Assembly: GCA_029051445.1 (NCBI GenBank)
Contig: JAIDKP010000434.1
Coordinates: 1 to 6,884, forward strand
Source of the DNA: Muribaculaceae bacterium
Lineage (GTDB): Bacteria > Bacteroidota > Bacteroidia > Bacteroidales > Muribaculaceae
Reading direction: 5' to 3'
DNA: 6,884 nucleotides
Made by a program: the position numbers and the translations under genes. Every line of letters begins with the position of its first letter. Position 1 is the first letter of the stretch. Positions 1 through 4,742 of this stretch are shown here, one piece after another. The notes beneath the pieces were generated by a model, which searched no databases, had not been told where the DNA came from, and saw nothing but the letters and a program-made list of their open reading frames with translations.

Positions 1-404
1 TGGGAGGCGTGCAGCTCGCGACAAACAAGGAAGAGGAGCTTCTGCTCGAACTGTTGCCGACTGTGGCCAACGGCTTCCTGAAACGCCGTCGCGCCGAAGA
101 AAACGAGAAAGCTCTGCAGGCTGCCGCAGCAAAAGCGGCTGAGGAAGCAGCGAAAAAAGCTGCCGAGCAGCCCCCCGTAGAGCCGGTGACCGGTCCCACA
201 CTCGCGGCACCCATGGGCGGAACGGTGATATCGGTCAACGTTAAGCCGGGACCGCACGTCAAGAAAGGCGACATTCTTCTCGTCTACGAAGCCATGAAAA
301 TGGAAAACGACGTCGAGGCAGAAAAAGACTGCGTTGTAAAGCGCATTTTCGTTAGCCCCGGAGATGTTGTAGGAGTAGAGGCACTTCTCATCGAGTTCGA
401 GTAA
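1..404 (+). CDS. C-terminal part of biotin-dependent carboxyltransferase (oxaloacetate decarboxylase alpha / pyruvate carboxylase subunit B type), 5' truncated
   Basis: The reading frame is open to the left edge (GGA GGC precede the GTG at 9), so this is the end of a longer gene and the GTG is probably not a start. Three parts are visible, numbered from that GTG. Residues 1-28 (LATNKEEELLLELLPTVA) look like the end of the conserved carboxyltransferase domain. Residues 29-66 form an Ala/Lys/Glu then Pro-rich flexible linker. Residues 67-131 are a biotinyl (BCCP-like) domain with the EAMKMEN motif; its Lys97 (codon 297-299) is the expected biotin site. In this family the swinging biotin carries CO2 between carboxyltransferase and partner subunits, either for Na+-coupled oxaloacetate decarboxylation or for pyruvate carboxylation. 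The fragment cannot tell these apart. A strong terminator follows 30 bases later, so it is the last gene of its transcript. A propionyl- or methylmalonyl-CoA enzyme subunit is less likely, because those usually carry biotin on a separate small protein. Confidence 0.78.
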   Translation, partial: GGVQLATNKEEELLLELLPTVANGFLKRRRAEENEKALQAAAAKAAEEAAKKAAEQPPVEPVTGPTLAAPMGGTVISVNVKPGPHVKKGDILLVYEAMKMENDVEAEKDCVVKRIFVSPGDVVGVEALLIEFE

Positions 405-434
405 GAAAAGCTATCAACACCCGATAAAAAAACA

Positions 435-474
435 ATGATGCTGCGGCAATCATGCCGCGGCATCATCATTTTTT
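435..474 (+). terminator. Intrinsic terminator after the carboxyltransferase gene, probably bidirectional
   Basis: A 13-bp stem (435-447 with 454-466) contains one G-U wobble and closes a 6-base loop (AATCAT). It is followed on the + strand by a T-run (469-474). An A-run at 426-432 gives the same hairpin a T-run when read on the - strand, where the wobble becomes an A-C mismatch. It therefore fits the + strand gene best, but it could also stop transcripts arriving from the phosphoesterase on the - strand. Confidence 0.88.
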
Positions 475-497
475 ATAGCCTTGATTTACATGCGCGT

Positions 498-522
498 GCC
501 CGCAACGCGGGCGACTCACCTC
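498..522 (+). repeat. 25-bp exact direct repeat, copy 1
   Basis: The sequence begins with the hairpin GCCCGC-AAC-GCGGGC and continues GACTCACCTC. It is identical to 733-757, and the flanks differ on both sides. The copies are 235 bases apart (start to start). Each copy pairs a small hairpin with a constant tail, as expected of a dispersed intergenic repeat family. Confidence 0.85.
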
Positions 523-732
523 ACGCATTGCACCTCCCGATGTAGGGGCGTGCGACAGTACGCCCAAATAGAGAGTAGGGACGCACGGCCTGTGCGTCCG
601 CCCGTAGCTTAAGCTTATAGCAGCTATGTAAGCTACAACAGCTACATCAGTCACCACACCGCAGGGGCAAAGCCCCGACTTCTTAAGTAACCGCGCCTGT
701 AAGGGCGCGGAAGGCCGCAACAACCCAACCGA

Positions 733-757
733 GCCCGCAACGCGGGCGACTCACCTC
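733..757 (+). repeat. 25-bp exact direct repeat, copy 2
   Basis: Identical over 25 bases to 498-522: a 6-bp hairpin with an AAC loop followed by GACTCACCTC. Here the tail runs directly into another hairpin (758-774, CCATACC-GGA-GGTATGG). In copy 1 the tail is followed by unrelated sequence and then a second CACCTCCC at 531-538. Confidence 0.85.
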
Positions 758-779
758 CCATACCGGAGGTATGGCATTT

Positions 780-813
780 CGTTAACCGGGTTCGCTTGCG
801 AGCCCGGATAACG
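780..813. repeat. Long imperfect inverted repeat (largest stem of the array)
   Basis: The arms 780-795 and 798-813 pair over CGTTA, one A-A mismatch, then CCGGGTTCGC with one G-T wobble, around a two-base TT centre. That gives about 15 paired positions out of 16. There is no T-run on either side, so it is not a standard intrinsic terminator. It lies 53 bases past the stop codon of the phosphoesterase, in that gene's 3' flank. Confidence 0.75.
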
Positions 814-865
814 CCCACCCTTCCCCCGTATCAGCCCCCGGCGGGGCTGCACCACACAACCGCCA

Positions 866-1996
866 CTATCTCAACTTGAACGTACATGTCTTCTCTGCCG
901 AATCTCCGGCATAGAAATCGATAGTCACATGTTTGGGACCCACATTAAGCTTAAAGGATCCTGCGGTTATGGAATCGATATATCGAGTAAGGCCGGGACG
1001 ATACTCCTCAAACAGCGCGCTTTCATCAGCTATCGGCGAGCCGTCGGCATTCGCCTTCATGCTCATTCTCGCCATTCCGTAATCTGCCGGATTATCAGTA
1101 TTGATCTTATATGTGCCTCTCTCGTCATTTGACCAGACACTGTTCATTTCCATCTGCGTAATAATACCGCCGTCCCCCTTCCATTCCGTCAGCGTGGTAT
1201 GATGGGAATGACCGCAAAGCACTATCGCATTGCGTTTCGCAAACTCCTCTCTGAAATGCCTTCTGACCTCAGCATCATTCTTGCCCCCATGGAAGAACCA
1301 CCGGCAGCTACTGCCATCCATCGGGAACACCGGCCCGTGGGAAATTATGAACGTGTGCCTCGCATCCTTAGTCTCCTGCAGCATCTTTTCGATCTCGGCG
1401 TCATCCGGGCTGTTGAAATCGAGCACAAGAAATGCGTCCGGACCGATCGTGAAATAAAAAGTCGTCTTCTCGATATCCTTCCCGATCTCCTGCGACATAC
1501 GCTTGGGCATATACTCGTGATAGACCTTCTCGGCATCCACTCCACGGATATCATGGTTGCCAACAACCGTCACAAAAGGAATGCCGTTGAACTTCTGCTT
1601 GAAAGCATCCATCACATCGTTAAGCATCTTCTGATGCACCTCTCCTTTACCGCAGTCGCCCTGGATGAGGTCACCCATCTGAAAGGCCATTTCAGTATTC
1701 TTGTCAACAAGATCGGCACACCGCTGCAGAAGCCTCGGGCATCTTTCACGCCACATCTCCCCATTGCGTGCAAACTCCGCGCGCTGTACCCTGTTGAGCC
1801 ATTCCACAGGCTCATTATAGTTGGAATGATATACCGTATCCGGCTCCGTGTCAAAATGAGTGTCACCCAGTATTACAACTGAATATTTACGAGGCCCCTT
1901 GGAGGCATCCTTTGCAAAAGCCACGCCGGGAATACCAAATAGCGCCAGCCCGGCCAATGAAGCGGCCGACATCGAGATAAATTCTCTTCTATCCAT
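866..1996 (-). CDS. Exported calcineurin-like metallophosphoesterase
   Basis: This 376-residue protein has the ordered metal-binding motifs of the calcineurin-like (PF00149) fold: GDTH (44-47, Asp45 and His47), GDLIQGD (108-114), GNHD (146-149), SHGP (219-222) and GHSHH (262-266). It should hydrolyse a phosphomonoester or phosphodiester with a two-metal centre; the substrate cannot be read from sequence. The N-terminus MDRREFISMSAASLAGLALF is a signal peptide with a twin-arginine-like RREFI start and likely cleavage after AFA28, so the enzyme probably acts in the periplasm or outside the cell. The C-terminal 110 residues past the last motif are a separate, unrecognised region. ATG at 1996 is chosen because it begins the signal peptide; no Shine-Dalgarno sequence precedes it. 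It appears to be transcribed alone. The region on its 3' side is the hairpin array. Confidence 0.9.
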   Translation of the reverse strand: MDRREFISMSAASLAGLALFGIPGVAFAKDASKGPRKYSVVILGDTHFDTEPDTVYHSNYNEPVEWLNRVQRAEFARNGEMWRERCPRLLQRCADLVDKNTEMAFQMGDLIQGDCGKGEVHQKMLNDVMDAFKQKFNGIPFVTVVGNHDIRGVDAEKVYHEYMPKRMSQEIGKDIEKTTFYFTIGPDAFLVLDFNSPDDAEIEKMLQETKDARHTFIISHGPVFPMDGSSCRWFFHGGKNDAEVRRHFREEFAKRNAIVLCGHSHHTTLTEWKGDGGIITQMEMNSVWSNDERGTYKINTDNPADYGMARMSMKANADGSPIADESALFEEYRPGLTRYIDSITAGSFKLNVGPKHVTIDFYAGDSAEKTCTFKLR

Positions 1997-2048
1997 GAAA
2001 CTGTTATTTTTACAGATGGTTTATTGATTTCAAGGTGTCGTAAAAATA

Positions 2049-2080
2049 CAAATCTTTCAATAAACGAACTGCACATCAAA
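2049..2080 (-). promoter_or_regulatory. Bacteroidetes-type promoter for the phosphoesterase gene
   Basis: On the - strand, TTTG (2077-2080) and AAGATTTG (2049-2056) are separated by 20 bases. This matches the Bacteroidetes primary sigma pattern TTTG-N19-21-TAnnTTTG with one mismatch in the -7 box. It would place the transcript start about 45 bases before the ATG at 1996. The call is pattern-based in AT-rich sequence, where chance matches occur. Confidence 0.45.
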
Positions 2081-2188
2081 AACCACAAAATATGTTAAAA
2101 ACAGAGCACACTGCGGGACAAAAACTCACTTGAGTTGTTTTACTCATTGAGGTCATCCTTCCAATTATCCCCGTACCCTACACTTTTT

Positions 2189-2386
2189 ATGAAAACAAAA
2201 ATACTATACTCACTGCTTTTTGCAACAGCCATAACGCTGCTTGCGACAGCCGACTACCACGAGCCGCCCGTCGGTGACAGCCTCACACACGACACAATCG
2301 TCATACCCGACACAAAGCACGAAATCACACACCTCTACAGAGCCCAGTACATACCCGACTCTACGATGTCAGCCATAGGGCTATGA
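2189..2386 (+). CDS. Possible small secreted protein, function unknown
   Basis: This is a 65-residue reading frame from ATG 2189. The first 23 residues look like a signal peptide: MKTK, then a hydrophobic stretch LYSLLFATAITLLATA, then Asp-Tyr. The mature part would be about 44 residues, polar, rich in His, Asp, Thr and Pro, with no Cys, so it would not be a lipoprotein. An ATG at 2135 in the same frame would add 18 residues ahead of the signal peptide and is less likely. The stop codon (2384-2386) overlaps the stop of pabA on the other strand (2381-2383), so the two genes converge with a 6-base overlap. I do not recognise the family. No clear ribosome site or promoter is visible, and a decayed remnant of a longer secreted protein or a chance frame are both possible. 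Confidence 0.42.
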   Translation: MKTKILYSLLFATAITLLATADYHEPPVGDSLTHDTIVIPDTKHEITHLYRAQYIPDSTMSAIGL

Positions 2387-2998
2387 TACCTTGATCCTGT
2401 AGGCCTCGGCAAGAAAATTGGCAATCAGCCGGCATCCGCAGTTACTTATATAACTCTCGGGATGAAACTGAACACCGTATATAGGTAGAGAGACATGGCT
2501 GAACGACATTATATTGCCATCCTCATCCATCGACGTGACGGCAAGCTCACGCGGAAAAGACACCTCATCGGCCACCCATGAGTGATACCGGCCTACGACT
2601 GCACTCCCCTCCTCGATGCCGGCCAGCAGTCTATCGTCAGGCGATATTCCGCGCAACATCGATCTGTGGCCGTGACGGGGACAAGAGAGACGTACTATCC
2701 GGCCGCCGAAATACTCCACGAGCGCCTGAAATCCGAGGCATATGCCGAGCATCGGACGCTTAGGCATACATCTGCCGACAACCTTCATCAGATCATTGGC
2801 TTCCGACGGCAATCCGGGACCGGGTGATATTATTACCGCATCATAACCCTCAAGCTCACCAAAAGGAATATTGTCGTTTCTGCAGACAACATATTCCACC
2901 TCGAAATCAAGCCATTGCCGGCATTCATTCAGAATACCGGCTATATTGTAAACAAACGAATCGTAGTTGTCGACAAGCAAAAGTCGCAAGGAATCCAT
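2381..2998 (-). CDS. pabA: Aminodeoxychorismate synthase, glutamine amidotransferase subunit (PabA; TrpG-like)
   Basis: This 205-residue class I glutamine amidotransferase releases ammonia from glutamine for PabB. Visible marks are DNYDSFVYN (10-18), the oxyanion-strand motif SPGPGLP (58-64), the nucleophile elbow GICLGFQ (85-91, Cys87), HGHRS (109-113), RYHSW (137-141) and FHPES (178-182), with His179 and Glu181 completing the triad. Length is normal for the family. Position 90 is Phe where many PabA/TrpG proteins have His (GxCLGHQ); this need not affect activity. ATG 2998 is the only possible start, since an in-frame TGA lies 39 bases upstream. PabA and anthranilate synthase TrpG are hard to separate by sequence and some bacteria share one subunit. 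The divergent pabB and pabC genes favour PabA. It shares a 55-base promoter region with pabB. Confidence 0.88.
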   Translation of the reverse strand: MDSLRLLLVDNYDSFVYNIAGILNECRQWLDFEVEYVVCRNDNIPFGELEGYDAVIISPGPGLPSEANDLMKVVGRCMPKRPMLGICLGFQALVEYFGGRIVRLSCPRHGHRSMLRGISPDDRLLAGIEEGSAVVGRYHSWVADEVSFPRELAVTSMDEDGNIMSFSHVSLPIYGVQFHPESYISNCGCRLIANFLAEAYRIKVS

Positions 2999-3021
2999 AT
3001 TGTCATCAGCGCTTCTTGGTG

Positions 3022-3049
3022 CAAAATTAATGAAGTTTCAGTAATTTTA
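3022..3049. promoter_or_regulatory. Divergent pabA/pabB control region with centred palindrome
   Basis: The 55-base gap between the two starts holds a 26-base dyad (3023-3048). The outer arms AAAATTA and TAATTTT are perfect, the inner arms TGAA and TTCA are perfect, and all share the centre 3035.5, giving 11 of 13 pairs. Read outward, the left arm gives TAATTTTGC on the - strand, a perfect match to the Bacteroidetes -7 box TAnnTTTG, placed about 24 bases before the pabA start. The right arm gives TAATTTTA on the + strand, one mismatch, ending only 4 bases before the pabB ATG. No good -33 TTTG is seen at the right distance on either side. It could be paired promoters, an operator, or both. Confidence 0.45.
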
Positions 3050-3053
3050 GACC

Positions 3054-4049
3054 ATGAAACCGCAGCTCCCTGCAATGGATATCGATCATCTGCGCCAGGC
3101 CATGAACGAGCTTGGCGCATCATCAGTTCCGTTTCTATGGGGTGTCGACTACGAGCTCTCCAAAGGATTTCTCATTCAAAAACCGCTGGAGACAACCTCA
3201 CTGCTATGGAACATAAAAGGTGTCGGCAACGACAGTGCCCTACGCAACATCAGAAGAAAGATAAGCCTGAGAGAAGAGACACCGCCTGAGCCGGAATACC
3301 GCGAGAAGTTCGCGACCGTCCGGCAAGGCCTCATGAGAGGCGACTCTTTTCTCGCAAACCTCACGGTCGCATCACGCGTCACACCCGACTGCACCCTTGA
3401 AGAAATCTACGCCAGTGTCAAAGCGCCATACAAGCTCCTGATACCCGGGCAATTTCTATGTTTCTCACCCGAGTCGTTTGTGAGAATACAATCAGGCCAT
3501 ATATCGACCTACCCAATGAAAGGCACCATCGATGCCTCGGTACCCGATGCCGCCGACAGACTCATCGGCGACTACAAGGAACTCTGTGAGCACTTCACTA
3601 TAGTCGACCTGATGCGAAACGACCTGAATTCAGTGGCGGCAGATGTGAAAGTCAGCCGGTTCAGATACATCGACCGGATAGAGACACACAACGGAGCCAT
3701 ACTACAGACAAGTTCCGAGATAATAGGCCGCCTGTCACCTGAAAAAGCACACTCGTTCGGCGACATCATACTGCCACTCCTGCCGGCAGGAAGCATATGC
3801 GGAGCACCCAAACCGGCAACCCTGCGGCTCATCTCGCAGGCCGAATCCCAAAAACGCGGATGGTACACAGGAGTCTTCGGCTACTTCGACGGAAATACGA
3901 TGGACAGCGCAGTCATGATAAGATGCATCCAGCGCGCACACGACAACAACCTCTACTTCCACAGCGGAGGCGGAATAACTGTCAACAGCGTCTGCGAGGA
4001 AGAATACAACGAAATCACAGCCAAAATATACCTGCCGCAAAACACATGA
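3054..4049 (+). CDS. pabB: Aminodeoxychorismate synthase, chorismate-binding subunit (PabB), short form
   Basis: This 331-residue member of the chorismate-binding family (PF00425) joins chorismate and PabA-derived ammonia into 4-amino-4-deoxychorismate. Motifs in order are GDSFLANLT (96-104), SPESF (138-142), YPMKGT (153-158), CEHFTIVDLMRNDL (178-191), TSSEIIGRL (219-227), LPAGSICGAPKPATLRLI (243-260), GWYTGVFGYFDG (269-280) and GGGITVNS...EEEYNEITAK (305-324). Lys156 in the PMKGT motif corresponds to the PabB-type lysine (PIKGT in E. coli), where anthranilate synthases have Ala, so this favours PabB over TrpE. It is about 120 residues shorter than E. coli PabB and lacks most of the N-terminal half-domain. 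ATG 3054 is used; the Met at codon 8 (3075) is an alternative start. The last codons overlap pabC in an ATGA arrangement. Confidence 0.92.
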   Translation: MKPQLPAMDIDHLRQAMNELGASSVPFLWGVDYELSKGFLIQKPLETTSLLWNIKGVGNDSALRNIRRKISLREETPPEPEYREKFATVRQGLMRGDSFLANLTVASRVTPDCTLEEIYASVKAPYKLLIPGQFLCFSPESFVRIQSGHISTYPMKGTIDASVPDAADRLIGDYKELCEHFTIVDLMRNDLNSVAADVKVSRFRYIDRIETHNGAILQTSSEIIGRLSPEKAHSFGDIILPLLPAGSICGAPKPATLRLISQAESQKRGWYTGVFGYFDGNTMDSAVMIRCIQRAHDNNLYFHSGGGITVNSVCEEEYNEITAKIYLPQNT

Positions 4050-4687
4050 AAGACAGCACTTTTGTCGAGACAATAAGAATTGCCGACGGAGATCCGCAAC
4101 TGATCGGATACCACCAGCAGCGACTGCGCCGCACAATCCTCGAGGCCTTCGGCTCTGAGACCCACATAGATCTGCGGCAGATACTTTCCCCCCGATTCAT
4201 CTCAGGCAACTGCACGGCTGCAGCCCCGCACGACACACTGAAATGCAGGATTGTCTACTCGACCGAAATCAGGCAGATCGAAATTCTGCCCTATACACCT
4301 AAAGAAATCAGAAGCCTCAGAATCGTCTGCGGCGAAGACATCGACTACCATCTCAAAAAAAGCGACCGAAGCGACCTGACGAGGCTCGCCTCGCTGCGGG
4401 GAGACTGCGACGAAATCATCATATCCCGAAACGGCGGCATAATCACCGACACCTCCTACAGCAACCTCGTTTTCGTCACCGTGGACCGGCAGTTGCTGAC
4501 GCCCTCCGACCCGCTGCTGAAAGGCGTGATGCGCCAAAGCCTGCTCGATTCAGGAGTCATAAAAGAAGCCCGTCTGACATGCACAGACATTATATCGGGA
4601 GAAAACATCACCCATGCCGTAATGATAAACGCCATGCTTCCGCTTGACCTTTCACGGGCCATCCCGATCGACAGAATAAAGACCTAA
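4046..4687 (+). CDS. pabC: Aminodeoxychorismate lyase-like class IV aminotransferase (PabC), short form
   Basis: This 213-residue PLP enzyme of the class IV aminotransferase fold is expected to remove pyruvate from aminodeoxychorismate, giving p-aminobenzoate. Visible marks are YHLKKSDRSDL (101-111), where Lys104 is the likely PLP lysine (Lys105 next to it), CDEIIISRNGGIITDTSYSNLVFV (121-144), LTPSDPLLKGVMR (151-163) and VMINAMLPL (192-200). The residue that contacts the PLP ring nitrogen is Asp (TDTS, 135) rather than the Glu common in longer members; I recall this as usual in the short subfamily. It is about 60 residues shorter than E. coli PabC, mainly at the N-terminus. Its ATG at 4046 overlaps the pabB stop (ATGA), so translation is probably coupled. 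The function is inferred from the neighbours; a D-amino-acid or branched-chain aminotransferase is possible but less likely. Confidence 0.85.
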   Translation: MKDSTFVETIRIADGDPQLIGYHQQRLRRTILEAFGSETHIDLRQILSPRFISGNCTAAAPHDTLKCRIVYSTEIRQIEILPYTPKEIRSLRIVCGEDIDYHLKKSDRSDLTRLASLRGDCDEIIISRNGGIITDTSYSNLVFVTVDRQLLTPSDPLLKGVMRQSLLDSGVIKEARLTCTDIISGENITHAVMINAMLPLDLSRAIPIDRIKT

Positions 4688-4688
4688 A

Positions 4689-4723
4689 AAAAGAGGAGCC
4701 ACATCAAAAGTCGCTCCTCTTTT
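4689..4723. terminator. Bidirectional intrinsic terminator between pabC and glucan phosphorylase
   Basis: An 11-bp perfect stem (4689-4699 with 4713-4723; core GAGGAGC/GCTCCTC) closes a 13-base loop. A-rich and T-rich ends give a T-run in both directions: CTCTTTTATT on the + strand, and seven T's on the - strand. It begins right after the pabC stop (4687) and 20 bases beyond the stop of the phosphorylase on the - strand, so one hairpin serves two converging transcripts. Confidence 0.92.
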
Positions 4724-4742
4724 ATTATAATCTGTCAGGCCA

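Larger units (their letters stand above)
498..849. repeat. Gene-free palindrome-rich intergenic region (dense hairpin array)
   Basis: This stretch between two converging genes has no credible coding sequence. It holds about ten short inverted repeats in tandem: 498-503/507-512, 546-551/560-565, 579-586/592-599, 604-611/629-636 with a nested 617-621/623-627, 664-668/672-676, 691-697/704-710, 733-738/742-747, 758-764/768-774, 780-795/798-813, and 832-838/843-849. Stems are 5 to 15 bp, mostly GC-rich with short loops, and none except the upstream terminator is followed by a T-run. The stems differ in sequence, so this is not one repeat unit copied many times, although two pairs are related. It resembles the REP- or MITE-remnant intergenic sequence seen in some gut Bacteroidales genomes; that comparison is from memory. 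As single-stranded RNA or DNA it would be highly structured. Confidence 0.7.

Noticed and set aside
9..404. A complete small biotin carrier protein starting at GTG 9
   Set aside because: The frame is open to the left edge, and its first 28 residues look like the end of a carboxyltransferase domain rather than an N-terminus, so it is the tail of a longer fused protein.
466..723. An 85-residue frame on the - strand inside the hairpin array
   Set aside because: Its sequence is made of translated palindromes, has no domain-like pattern and no start signal. The region is better explained as repeat-rich spacer.
498..757. The repeated hairpins as a possible CRISPR array
   Set aside because: Only two identical copies exist, 235 bases apart, without regular spacing or spacer-length units, and no cas gene is in the window.
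475..865. A tRNA or other known structured RNA in the intergenic region
   Set aside because: No cloverleaf with a GTTCRANNC T-loop in the right position was found, and the stems do not match a riboswitch or RNA family that I recognise.
1199..1882. A 227-residue open frame on the + strand opposite the phosphoesterase
   Set aside because: It is in exact codon register with the real gene on the other strand, where long antisense frames arise simply because codons whose complements are stops (TTA, CTA, TCA) are rare. The protein has no recognisable motifs, whereas the - strand protein has a complete catalytic set.
3797..4045. An upstream extension of pabC reaching back into pabB (83 extra residues)
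   Set aside because: The extension is an out-of-frame translation of conserved PabB sequence. The ATG at 4046, overlapping the pabB stop, gives a protein that starts like the short PabC family.
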